From: Streptomyces sp. NBC_01231
GTDB lineage: Bacteria; Actinomycetota; Actinomycetes; Streptomycetales; Streptomycetaceae
Direction of reading: 5' to 3'
NCBI GenBank assembly: GCA_035999765.1
Contig: CP108521.1
Span: forward strand, 7,440,001 to 7,504,000
DNA length: 64,000 nucleotides
Under the pieces are notes generated by a model. That model ran no database searches and was not told the DNA's origin. It saw nothing but the letters and a program-made list of their open reading frames with translations. Of the stretch, positions 26,497 through 34,735 are shown in pieces (positions within the stretch are counted from its first letter, which is position 1; each line of letters starts with the position of its first letter). A program made the position numbers and the translations under genes.

Positions 26497-26537
26497 CAGG
26501 CCCCTAGACCGGTCCCAACAGGCCCTAGACCGGTCCC
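26497..26537. repeat. Tandem duplication of the parC 3' end
   Basis: CAGGCCCCTAGACCGGTCCC (26497-26516) and CAGGCCCTAGACCGGTCCC (26519-26537) differ by one base and repeat at about 22 bases. The second contains the parC stop codon and last codons (G-P-V-stop); the first repeats G-P-V-stop just beyond it. Confidence 0.85.
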
Positions 26538-28981
26538 GCCACGACCGCCACCGTCTTCCCCAGCGACACGCCCGAACCGTCCCGGCGCGGGTCCATCTCC
26601 GTCAGGTCGGCCGGCGTGCCGTTCTTCTGGGCCGCCTTGGCCGGAGTGGCGCCCGCCCAGGCCAGGGACAGACAGTCCTCGCCCTTGAGGAACCGCTGGC
26701 AGCGGACACCGCCGGTGGCCCGGCCCTTGCGCGGGTACTGATCGAACGGGGTCAGCTTGGCCGTCGTCTGCACGGAGTCGTCGAGGGTGCCGCGCGAGCC
26801 GGCGACCGTGAAGACGACCGCGTCGACGGCCGGGTCGACGGCCGTGAAGGAGATGACCTTCGCGCCCTCCACCAGCTTGATGCCGGCCATACCGCCTGCC
26901 GGACGGCCCTGCGGGCGGACGTGCGCGGCCTGGAAACGCAGCAGCTGGGCGTCGTCCGTGATGAAGACCAGGTCCTCCTCACCGGTGCGCAGCTCGATCG
27001 CGCCGACGATCCGGTCGCCCTCCCTGAGGGTGATGACCTCCAGCTCCCCCCGGTTGGTCGGATAGTCCGGGACCACCCGCTTGACCACGCCCTGTTCGGT
27101 GCCGATCGCCAGACCGGGGGACGACTCGTCGAGCGTGATCAGACAGATCACCGTCTCGTCGCCCTCCAGGGAGACGAACTCCGACAGCGGGGCGCCGCCG
27201 GACAGGTTCGGCGCCGCCGCGGTGTCCGGGAGCTGGGGCAGGTCCACGACGTTCACCCGCAGCAGGCGCCCGGTGGACGTCACCACACCGATCTCTCCGC
27301 GCGCGGTGGCCGGCACAGCCGAGACGATCACGTCGTGCTTGGCCCGCGCGGCGTCGTCGTCCGCCGGGAACGGCTCGCCGTTCGCCGTACGGGCCAGCAG
27401 CCCCGTCGAGGACAGCAGCACCCGGCACGGGTCGTCAGCCACCTGGAGCGGCACGGCGGCCGTCGGGGCCCCGCCCGACGACAGCAGGACCGTACGTCGC
27501 TCCGTGCCGAACTTCTTGGCCACCGCGGCCAGTTCGGCGGAGACCAGCTTGCGCAGCTCGGCGTCCGACTCCAGGATCCGGGTCAGCTCCGCGATCTCCT
27601 CGTTGAGCCGGTCCTTCTCCGCCTCCAGCTCGATGCGGTCGTACCTGGTGAGGCGGCGCAGGGGCGTGTCGAGGATGTACTGGGTCTGGATCTCCGACAG
27701 CGAGAAGGCCTCCATCAGGCGCTCCTTCGCCTGGGCGGAGTTGTCGCTGGAGCGGATGAGGCGGATCACCTCGTCGATGTCGATCAGCGCGGTGAGCAGA
27801 CCCTCGACCAGGTGCAAGCGGTCGCGCCGCTTGGTGCGGCGGAACTCGCTGCGGCGGCGCACGACCTCGAAGCGGTGGTCGAGGTAGACCTCGAGGAGCT
27901 CCTTGAGGCCCAGGGTGAGAGGCTGACCGTCGACCAGGGCCACGTTGTTGACGCCGAAGGACTCCTCCATCGGCGTCAGCTTGTAGAGCTGCTCCAGTAC
28001 GGCCTCTGGCACGAAGCCGTTCTTGATCTCGATGACCAGACGCAGACCGTGCGCGCGGTCGGTGAGGTCCTTGACGTCCGCGATGCCCTGCAGCTTCTTC
28101 GAGCCGACCAGGTCCTTGATCTTGGCGATCACCTTCTCCGGGCCGACCGCGAAGGGCAGCTCGGTGACGACGAGACCCTTGCGACGCGCCGTCACGTTCT
28201 CCACGGAGACCGTCGCGCGGATCTTGAAGGTGCCGCGGCCCGTCTCGTACGCGTCACGGATGCCGGTCAGGCCCACGATGCGGCCGCCGGTGGGCAGGTC
28301 GGGGCCCGGGACGTACTTCATCAGGGCGTCCAGATCCGCGTTCGGGTAGCGGATCAGGTGACGGGCGGCCGCGATCACCTCGGACAGGTTGTGCGGAGGC
28401 ATGTTGGTGGCCATACCGACAGCGATGCCCGAGGCGCCGTTCACCAGGAGGTTCGGGAACGCGGCGGGCAGTGCCCCCGGTTCCTGCTCCTGGCCGTCGT
28501 AGTTGGGGGCGAAGTCGACGGTGTCCTCGTCGATGGACTCCGTCATCAGGCTCGCGGCCTGGGCCATCCGGCACTCGGTGTACCGCATGGCGGCCGGCGG
28601 GTCGTCGTTGCCCAGTGAGCCGAAGTTGCCGTGTCCGTCGACGAGGGGGACGCGCATCGAGAAGGGCTGGGCCATGCGCACGAGAGCGTCGTAGATCGAC
28701 GCGTCGCCGTGCGGGTGCAACTTGCCCATGACCTCGCCGACGACCCGGGCGCACTTCACGTAGCCGCGGTCGGGGCGCAGGCCCATCTCGCTCATCTGGT
28801 ACACGATGCGGCGATGCACCGGCTTCAACCCGTCCCGGGCGTCCGGCAGGGCGCGGGAGTAGATGACCGAGTACGCGTACTCGAGGTACGAGCCCTTCAT
28901 CTCGTCCACGACGTCGATGTCGAGGATCCGCTCCTCGTACGAGTCGTCGGGCGGCGGGGTCTTCGTGCTGCGGCGGGCCAT
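26525..28981 (-). CDS. parC: DNA topoisomerase IV subunit A (ParC; GyrA-like)
   Basis: This 818-residue subunit performs DNA breakage and rejoining. The winged-helix region has [19 protein letters not shown] (the quinolone-resistance region, about 88-106), and the catalytic tyrosine is Y134 in [10 protein letters not shown] long coiled-coil and C-gate follow ([36 protein letters not shown]). The beta-pinwheel C-terminus lacks a clear GyrA box, in line with ParC rather than GyrA. ATG 28981 is preceded by AGGAGGAG. Its partner parE is 14 kb away. The 3' end is duplicated just beyond the stop. Confidence 0.95.
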   Translation of the reverse strand: MARRSTKTPPPDDSYEERILDIDVVDEMKGSYLEYAYSVIYSRALPDARDGLKPVHRRIVYQMSEMGLRPDRGYVKCARVVGEVMGKLHPHGDASIYDALVRMAQPFSMRVPLVDGHGNFGSLGNDDPPAAMRYTECRMAQAASLMTESIDEDTVDFAPNYDGQEQEPGALPAAFPNLLVNGASGIAVGMATNMPPHNLSEVIAAARHLIRYPNADLDALMKYVPGPDLPTGGRIVGLTGIRDAYETGRGTFKIRATVSVENVTARRKGLVVTELPFAVGPEKVIAKIKDLVGSKKLQGIADVKDLTDRAHGLRLVIEIKNGFVPEAVLEQLYKLTPMEESFGVNNVALVDGQPLTLGLKELLEVYLDHRFEVVRRRSEFRRTKRRDRLHLVEGLLTALIDIDEVIRLIRSSDNSAQAKERLMEAFSLSEIQTQYILDTPLRRLTRYDRIELEAEKDRLNEEIAELTRILESDAELRKLVSAELAAVAKKFGTERRTVLLSSGGAPTAAVPLQVADDPCRVLLSSTGLLARTANGEPFPADDDAARAKHDVIVSAVPATARGEIGVVTSTGRLLRVNVVDLPQLPDTAAAPNLSGGAPLSEFVSLEGDETVICLITLDESSPGLAIGTEQGVVKRVVPDYPTNRGELEVITLREGDRIVGAIELRTGEEDLVFITDDAQLLRFQAAHVRPQGRPAGGMAGIKLVEGAKVISFTAVDPAVDAVVFTVAGSRGTLDDSVQTTAKLTPFDQYPRKGRATGGVRCQRFLKGEDCLSLAWAGATPAKAAQKNGTPADLTEMDPRRDGSGVSLGKTVAVVAGPV

Positions 28982-29285
28982 CGCTGCCGGCTCCTCCTGT
29001 TTACTGGTCGCTCGCGTACTGGGCGCTCGCTGGCTGAAGCGTGAACGGCATCTGACGCGGACCATTGTGGACCGTGGCACTGACAACGCGGACCAGGCCC
29101 CGGCGTCGGCTGCTCGGTCCGGTGCGGGGAGACGCCTCCCCCACGACTGTCCGCAGGCTACGCGATCCGCTGTCGGCGTACGCCCCCCGGGAACTTCGCG
29201 GAGGCCTCACGCGCTTGCATACAGTGGCAGGACCGGCAGGAAAACCGCGGTTTCCACGACCGCGACCGCGATCGAAGGGACGTAC
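28982..29285. other. Divergent intergenic region parC/M16 peptidase
   Basis: 304 bases containing the parC ribosome binding site (AGGAGGAG on the minus strand) and that of the M16 gene (GAAGGGA at 29274-29280). I see no convincing promoter pair, repeat or small gene. Confidence 0.4.
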
Positions 29286-30644
29286 ATGCCCATGGGTCAC
29301 ACGGCCACAGCCCAGGCAGGCTCCGGGGGCCTGACAGCGACCGAGCACCGCCTGGCCAACGGCCTGCGCGTGGTGCTCTCCGAGGACCACTTGACCCCGG
29401 TCGCGGCGGTGTGCCTCTGGTACGACGTCGGTTCGCGCCACGAGGTCAAGGGCCGTACCGGCCTGGCTCACCTTTTCGAGCACCTGATGTTCCAGGGCTC
29501 CGGACAGGTGAAGGGCAACGGTCACTTCGAGCTGGTCCAAGGAGCGGGCGGCTCGCTCAACGGCACCACCAGCTTCGAGCGCACCAACTACTTCGAGACC
29601 ATGCCGACCCACCAGCTGGAGCTCGCTCTCTGGCTGGAGGCCGACCGGATGGGCTCCCTGCTGACCGCCCTCGACGACGAGTCGATGGAGAACCAGCGGG
29701 ACGTCGTCAAGAACGAGCGACGGCAGCGCTACGACAACGTCCCCTACGGCACGGCGTTCGAGAAGCTCACCGCGCTCGCCTACCCGGAGGGCCACCCCTA
29801 CCACCACACCCCGATCGGCTCGATGGCCGACCTGGACGCGGCCACCCTGGAGGACGCCCGCGCGTTCTTCCGCACGTACTACGCGCCCAACAACGCCGTC
29901 CTGTCGGTGGTCGGCGACATCGACCCGGAGCAGACGCTCGCCTGGGTCGAGAAGTACTTCGGGTCCATTCCGGGGCACGACGGCAAGCCCGCCCCGCGTG
30001 ACGGCGCGCTGCCCGACGTCATGGGCGCGCAGCTGCGCGAGGTCGTCGAGGAGGAGGTCCCGGCCCGGGCCCTGATGGCCGCCTACCGGCTGCCGCACGA
30101 CGGCACGCGCGCGTGTGACGCGGCCGACCTGGCGCTCACCGTCCTCGGCGGCGGCGAGTCCTCCCGCCTCTACAACCGGCTGGTACGGCGTGACCGTACG
30201 GCCGTCGCGGCCGGCTTCGGCCTGCTGCGGCTGGCCGGGGCGCCCTCCCTGGGCTGGCTGGACGTGAAGACCTCCGGCGACGTCGAGGTACCGGTCATCG
30301 AGACCGCCATCGACGAGGAGCTCGCCCGGTTCGCCGAGGAGGGCCCCACAGCCGAGGAAATGGAACGCGCCCAGGCCCAGTTGGAGCGCGAGTGGCTGGA
30401 CCGGCTCGGTACGGTCGCGGGCCGTGCTGACGAACTGTGCCGGTACGCCGTCCTGTTCGGCGACCCGCAGCTCGCCCTCACCGCCGTCGGGCGCGTTCTC
30501 GACGTGAGCGCCGAGGAAGTCCAGGAGGTCGCCAAGGCCTGCCTGCGCCCCGACAACCGCGCGGTGCTCGTCTACGAGCCGACCACCACCGAAGCAGAAG
30601 ACGCCGAAGCCACCGACGAGAACGACGAGGAGGCGGCCCAGTGA
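29286..30644 (+). CDS. M16 family zinc metallopeptidase (catalytic subunit)
   Basis: This 452-residue M16 peptidase has the inverted zinc motif HLFEH at residues 62-66 (H62, E65, H66). The third ligand is probably the Glu in VVKNERRQR near 144. Processing-peptidase-like features include GGSLNGTTSFERTNYFET and GGGESSRLYNRLVRRD. No signal peptide, so cytoplasmic. The C-terminus is very acidic (TEAEDAEATDENDEE). ATG 29286 has GAAGGGA at five bases. It overlaps the next gene by GTGA, and the two proteins probably form a heterodimer, as in other M16B peptidases. Confidence 0.93.
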   Translation: MPMGHTATAQAGSGGLTATEHRLANGLRVVLSEDHLTPVAAVCLWYDVGSRHEVKGRTGLAHLFEHLMFQGSGQVKGNGHFELVQGAGGSLNGTTSFERTNYFETMPTHQLELALWLEADRMGSLLTALDDESMENQRDVVKNERRQRYDNVPYGTAFEKLTALAYPEGHPYHHTPIGSMADLDAATLEDARAFFRTYYAPNNAVLSVVGDIDPEQTLAWVEKYFGSIPGHDGKPAPRDGALPDVMGAQLREVVEEEVPARALMAAYRLPHDGTRACDAADLALTVLGGGESSRLYNRLVRRDRTAVAAGFGLLRLAGAPSLGWLDVKTSGDVEVPVIETAIDEELARFAEEGPTAEEMERAQAQLEREWLDRLGTVAGRADELCRYAVLFGDPQLALTAVGRVLDVSAEEVQEVAKACLRPDNRAVLVYEPTTTEAEDAEATDENDEEAAQ

Positions 30645-32029
30645 CCGAGCTCGCCGCGATGGAGTTCCACCCACAGCCCCAGGCGGGCGACGCCAGGCCC
30701 TGGGCGTTCCCGGCCCCCGAGCGCGGGACGCTCGACAACGGCCTCACCGTCCTGCGCTGCCACCGCCCCGGCCAGCAGGTCGTTGCCGTCGAGGTGCTCC
30801 TGGACGCACCCCTGGAGGCCGAACCGGCCGGTCTGGACGGCGTCGCCACCATCATGGCGCGGGCGTTCTCCGAGGGCACCGACAAGCACTCGGCCGAGGA
30901 GTTCGCCGCCGAGCTGGAGCGCTGCGGCGCCACCCTCGACGCGCACGCCGACCATCCCGGCGTACGGCTCTCCCTCGAAGTCCCCGCCTCCCGCCTGGCC
31001 AAGGCCCTGGGCCTGCTCGCGGACGCCCTCAGGGCACCCGCGTTCGCGGACAGCGAGGTCGAGCGGCTGGTCCGCAACCGCCTCGACGAGATCCCGCACG
31101 AGCTGGCCAACCCCTCCCGGCGTGCCGCCAAGCAGCTCTCCAAGGAGCTGTTCCCGGCGGCCTCGCGGATGTCGCGCCCGCGCCAGGGCACCGAGGAGAC
31201 GGTCGAGTCCATCGACTCGGCGGCCGTACGCGGCTTCTACGAGAAGCACGTCCGTCCGGCCACCGCCACCGCCGTGGTCGTCGGCGACCTCACCGGCCTC
31301 GAGCTCGACGCGCTGCTCGGCGACACCCTCGGCGCCTGGACCGGCTCCTCGGCCCAGCCGCGTCCGGTGCCGCCGGTGACGGCCGACGACACCGGACGGG
31401 TCGTCATCGTGGACCGTCCCGGCGCCGTCCAGACCCAGCTGCTGATCGGCCGCATCGGCCCTGACCGGCACGCGCGCGTGTGGCCCGCCCAGGTGCTCGG
31501 CACGTACTGCCTGGGCGGCACCCTCACCTCCCGTCTGGACCGCGTCCTGCGGGAGGAGAAGGGCTACACCTACGGGGTGCGGGCCTTCGGGCAGGTCCTG
31601 CGCTCGACGCCGGACGGCTCGGGTGCCGCGATGCTCGCCATCAGCGGCTCCTTCGACACGCCGAACACCGGTCCCGCCCTGGACGATCTGTGGACGGTGC
31701 TGCGCACGCTCGCGGCCGAGGGGCTGACCGATGCCGAGCGGGATGTCGCCGTCCAGAACCTCGTCGGGGTGGCGCCGCTGAAGTACGAGACCGCGGCGGC
31801 GGTCGCGGGCACGCTGGCCGACCAGGTCGAGCAGCACCTGCCCGACGACTTCCAGGCGACGCTGTACCAGCAGCTCGCCTCCACCGGCACCGTGGAGGCC
31901 ACCGCGGCGGCCGTGAGCGCCTTCCCGGTGGACCGCCTGGTGACCGTCCTCGTCGGTGACGCCGCACAGATCAAGGAGCCGGTCGAGGCCCTCGGCATCG
32001 GCGAAGTCTCCGTCGTCTCCGCGGAGTAG
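30641..32029 (+). CDS. M16 family peptidase-like protein lacking the zinc motif (partner subunit)
   Basis: This 462-residue M16B-fold protein has GVATIMARAFSEGT where HxxEH should be, so it cannot bind the catalytic zinc. It keeps the C-terminal substrate-binding signature (LREEKGYTYGVRAFG) with conserved R/Y and a GGTLTSRLDRVLR segment. Such inactive subunits pair with an active one to form the peptidase chamber (family knowledge). Translation is coupled to the catalytic gene through the GTGA overlap. A terminator lies 90 bases downstream. Confidence 0.9.
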   Translation: MTELAAMEFHPQPQAGDARPWAFPAPERGTLDNGLTVLRCHRPGQQVVAVEVLLDAPLEAEPAGLDGVATIMARAFSEGTDKHSAEEFAAELERCGATLDAHADHPGVRLSLEVPASRLAKALGLLADALRAPAFADSEVERLVRNRLDEIPHELANPSRRAAKQLSKELFPAASRMSRPRQGTEETVESIDSAAVRGFYEKHVRPATATAVVVGDLTGLELDALLGDTLGAWTGSSAQPRPVPPVTADDTGRVVIVDRPGAVQTQLLIGRIGPDRHARVWPAQVLGTYCLGGTLTSRLDRVLREEKGYTYGVRAFGQVLRSTPDGSGAAMLAISGSFDTPNTGPALDDLWTVLRTLAAEGLTDAERDVAVQNLVGVAPLKYETAAAVAGTLADQVEQHLPDDFQATLYQQLASTGTVEATAAAVSAFPVDRLVTVLVGDAAQIKEPVEALGIGEVSVVSAE

Positions 32030-32117
32030 GGACGCGGACCAGGGACACGCGGTAGCGACGCGGCGGAGCCACAGGGGAACGGCCACACCTCCGTGGAGTA
32101 GCCACAGCAGTGCCCGG

Positions 32118-32147
32118 GGCCCCGGTGACGTGAGAGTCACCGGGGCC
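32118..32147 (+). terminator. Terminator after the M16 operon
   Basis: Perfect 12-base-pair stem GGCCCCGGTGAC/GTCACCGGGGCC with loop GTGAGA. Confidence 0.88.
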
Positions 32148-32299
32148 ACTCGATGTCCGAATTGAGGGAGAGGTTGCCTGTCTGCCCTGTGGCATGCGCT
32201 ACAAAAGGCGTGATCCGTTTGGGGATTGAAAGTTGCCCCGCTTAGCGTCGTCCGGGCTGTCCGTCAGGCACTGCGCCGCACCCGCGGCACCGGACAGTC

Positions 32300-32446
32300 A
32301 TCGCCGAGTCCCCACATGGCGCGAGCCAGGGGAGCCGGGGACCCACACGTGAAGTCCCTGGGGTGAATCGGACGCCCGCGCGCACCGCGAGGGGGTCCGT
32401 AGGAGACCTTCCTGCTCCGAACCCGTCAGCTAACCCGGTAGGCGAG
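32300..32446 (+). ncRNA. ydaO-type c-di-AMP riboswitch
   Basis: The leader of the M23 peptidase gene carries the conserved blocks of actinobacterial ydaO riboswitches in the usual order: CGCCGAGTCCCC, GGGAGCCGGGGACCCAC, CCTGGGGTGAATCGGACGCC, GGTCCGTAGGAGACCTTCCTGC and TCCGAACCCGTCAGC with TAACCCGGTAGGCG. In Streptomyces these RNAs bind c-di-AMP and turn off cell-wall hydrolase genes. The 3' end lies directly before the purine-rich ribosome binding site, so ligand could affect transcription completion or translation. A TAGCGT hexamer at 32243-32248 may be the -10 box. Boundaries are approximate. Confidence 0.9.
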
Positions 32447-32471
32447 AAGGAAGGAAAGGACCAGCCACCAC

Positions 32472-33245
32472 ATGGCGTTCATGTGCGCCGCCGGGAAGCA
32501 CCGTCGTCCCAGCCGACTGAAGCGCGGCACCGCCCGCGCGGCGGGTGTCGCGGCACTCACCACCACCGGCGTCATCGGTACCCTGGCCGCCCCGGCGCTC
32601 GCCGCCGAGCCCGCGGCCGAGCAGACCGGCCTCACCCCCGTCATCACCATCGGTGACTCGATCGCGGACCAGATCGACGCCCAGGCCGTCGCCCAGAAGC
32701 AGGCCGCCGAGGAGGCCGAGGCGCAGCAGAAGGCCGAGGAGGCCGCGCGCAAGCAGGCGGTCGCGGAGGCCAAGAAGGCCCGCGAGGAGCGTGAGCAGAA
32801 GGAGCGCGCCGCCCGCGAGGCCGAGCGCAAGCGCCTCAACGCCTACGTCGCCCCGATCTCCGGCTCGTACGTCTCGACCGGTTACCAGTCCAGCAGTTCC
32901 CTGTGGTCCTCAGGCAGCCACACCGGCATCGACTTCCACGCCTCGACCGGCACCACCGTCCACGCGGTCGGCTCCGGCACCGTGGTCGAGGCCGGCTGGG
33001 GCGGGTCGTACGGCAACCAGATCGTGATCAAGATGAACGACGGCACGTACACCCAGTACGGCCACCTGTCGTCCATCGGTGTCTCGGTGGGCCAGGCCGT
33101 CACCCCGGGCGCGCAGATCGGTCTCTCCGGCGCGACCGGCAACGTCACCGGACCCCACCTGCACTTCGAGGCTCGCACGGGCGCGGAGTACGGCTCGGAC
33201 ATCGATCCTGTCTCCTACCTCCGTTCGCACGGCGTGAACGTCTGA
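32472..33245 (+). CDS. Secreted M23 family peptidoglycan endopeptidase
   Basis: This 257-residue protein has a signal peptide at residues 1-45 (basic start, hydrophobic core, APALA-AE cleavage). An Ala/Glu/Lys-rich coiled coil (about 70-122) is followed by a C-terminal M23 LytM domain. The zinc ligands are visible: H150 and D154 in HTGIDF, and H231 in HLHF with H229; H198 in YGHLSS is the catalytic-site histidine. It cleaves peptide cross-bridges of peptidoglycan outside the membrane. AAGGAAAGGA lies about 11 bases before the ATG. Expression is predicted to be controlled by the upstream c-di-AMP riboswitch. An intrinsic terminator follows. Confidence 0.95.
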   Translation: MAFMCAAGKHRRPSRLKRGTARAAGVAALTTTGVIGTLAAPALAAEPAAEQTGLTPVITIGDSIADQIDAQAVAQKQAAEEAEAQQKAEEAARKQAVAEAKKAREEREQKERAAREAERKRLNAYVAPISGSYVSTGYQSSSSLWSSGSHTGIDFHASTGTTVHAVGSGTVVEAGWGGSYGNQIVIKMNDGTYTQYGHLSSIGVSVGQAVTPGAQIGLSGATGNVTGPHLHFEARTGAEYGSDIDPVSYLRSHGVNV

Positions 33246-33267
33246 CGACGGACGGCAAGACAACCTG

Positions 33268-33296
33268 AGGCCCCGGCTCCCCGAGCCGGGGCTTTC
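33268..33296 (+). terminator. Intrinsic terminator of the M23 gene
   Basis: Stem GCCCCGGCTC/GAGCCGGGGC with a three-base loop, followed by TTTC. Confidence 0.9.
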
Positions 33297-33433
33297 GGCG
33301 TTTCTGATGCCCGACTGTCCAAAAAATATCCATGGATTCCGACCCGCCATCGGAAATTCCGGCTCATTGCAATAGAGTCACCGAACACACGTCAATCGTC
33401 GACGTTTCACGGGGATTAATGCGGAGGTCGGTC

Positions 33434-34129
33434 ATGCGTATTCCGGCGCACTCGGTATGCACGGCGATCCGGGACGACATCGTCGCGGGTGTCTACGAGC
33501 GCGGGGGCCGGCTCACCGAGGAACTGCTCGCCCGCCGCTACGGCGTCTCGCGCGTCCCCGTCCGCGAGGCCCTGCGCACGCTGGAGGCGGAGGGCTTCGT
33601 GGTGACCCGGCGGCACGCGGGCGCGTGCGTCGCGGAACCCACCGAGCAGGAGGGCGCCGACCTCCTGGAGATGCGGGTGCTCCTGGAGCCGCTCGGCGCC
33701 TCCCGGGCCGCTCAGCGGCGCACCGAGGCCCACCTCAAGGTGCTGCGCGGACTGGTCCGGCTGGGCCAGGAGCGGGCCAGGAGAGGTACCAGCGACGACC
33801 TGCGCTCCCTGGGGAGCTGGTTCCACGAGACCCTCGCCCAGGCCTCCGGCAGCCCGGCGATGACCTCCATGCTGACCCAGCTGCGTCACAAGATCGCCTG
33901 GATGTACGCGGTGGACGCACCCGCCAACCCGGTCGAGTCCTGGGCGGAGCACGGCGCGATCGTGGACGCGGTGGCGCGCGGGGACAGCGAGCGCGCGCGA
34001 GCGGTCACGGCACTGCACACCGAGCGCGCCACGGCCGCGCACCGGTTGCGCTTTCCATCCCAGGGAGATCGCCCGGAGCGTGTGAGGAACTCGCAACATC
34101 CCGTAAACATGACGAGCCTGCGGCATTAA
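33434..34129 (+). CDS. GntR-family transcriptional regulator (FCD type)
   Basis: This 231-residue regulator has an N-terminal winged helix (SVCTAIRDDIVAGVYERGGRL..., ARRYGVSRVPVREALRTLEAEGFV) and a FadR-C (FCD) all-helical effector domain (MRVLLEPLGASRAA, LGSWFHETLAQASGSPAM, EHGAIVDAVARGDSERARA). ATG 33434 has GGAGG six bases upstream, better than the in-frame ATG 33419 or earlier starts. It lies convergent with the HPr gene. An AT-rich upstream stretch (33318-33400) probably holds the promoter. Target genes and ligand are unknown. Confidence 0.9.
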   Translation: MRIPAHSVCTAIRDDIVAGVYERGGRLTEELLARRYGVSRVPVREALRTLEAEGFVVTRRHAGACVAEPTEQEGADLLEMRVLLEPLGASRAAQRRTEAHLKVLRGLVRLGQERARRGTSDDLRSLGSWFHETLAQASGSPAMTSMLTQLRHKIAWMYAVDAPANPVESWAEHGAIVDAVARGDSERARAVTALHTERATAAHRLRFPSQGDRPERVRNSQHPVNMTSLRH

Positions 34130-34219
34130 CACGGCAGCCGTATACAAAGAAGGTGTAATTCGCGGGGGATTAATTCTGCTGCCCGTAAACGGGGAAATCG
34201 GCCCGAGGCGGGGAAACGT

Positions 34220-34253
34220 GAAGGGCTCGCCCGATAATTCGGACGAGCCCTTC
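34220..34253. terminator. Bidirectional terminator between the GntR gene and ptsH
   Basis: Stem GAAGGGCTCG/CGAGCCCTTC plus three further inner pairs (CCG/CGG) across one mismatch. Located between convergent genes. Confidence 0.85.
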
Positions 34254-34277
34254 GGGGTTGCGCTGCGGCGTCTGTTC

Positions 34278-34559
34278 TCAGACGGTCTCGGGGAGCTCCT
34301 CAAGACCTTCGGAGACAAGCTTCGCGAGGCGGTCGAGGGCGACGTCCGCCCCTTCGGCGTCGGAGGCGAGGACGATCTCCTCGCCGCCCTGTGCGCCCAG
34401 GCCGAGGACGGCCAGCATGGAGGCCGCGTTGACGGGGTTGCCGTCGGCCTTGGAGATCGTCACCGGGACACCTGCGGCCGTGGCGGCCCGGACGAAGATG
34501 GAAGCGGGGCGGGCGTGGAGACCCTCGGCCCAGCCGACGTTGACGCGGCGCTCAGCCAT
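34278..34559 (-). CDS. ptsH: Phosphocarrier protein HPr
   Basis: This 93-residue phosphocarrier has the active-site H15 in GLHARPAS and S47 in AASMLAVLGLG, the position corresponding to regulatory Ser46. It carries phosphate from enzyme I to sugar-specific EIIA domains of the phosphotransferase system in the cytoplasm. No other PTS gene is adjacent, as is normal in Streptomyces. It is monocistronic on the minus strand. Confidence 0.96.
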   Translation of the reverse strand: MAERRVNVGWAEGLHARPASIFVRAATAAGVPVTISKADGNPVNAASMLAVLGLGAQGGEEIVLASDAEGADVALDRLAKLVSEGLEELPETV

Positions 34560-34722
34560 GTGATGCTGCCCTTCGGTGTATCAGGGTTGTCTAGACCAGT
34601 TTCCCATACGTGAAGCTTGCCCGGAGCGGTCCTTCGTCCCGCCCCTTCGTGGCGTCGGACCGCGGCCTCGGTCCGACTCCGTCCCCCGCGGACTGCCTCG
34701 CGCCGTTGTCGTACGCGAGCCG

Positions 34723-34735
34723 TACTCTGGGGCCC
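34723..34735 (+). promoter_or_regulatory. -10 box for a leaderless transcript
   Basis: TACTCT (34723-34728) ends seven bases before ATG 34736, and no ribosome binding site is present. This fixes the start choice of the next gene. Confidence 0.5.
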
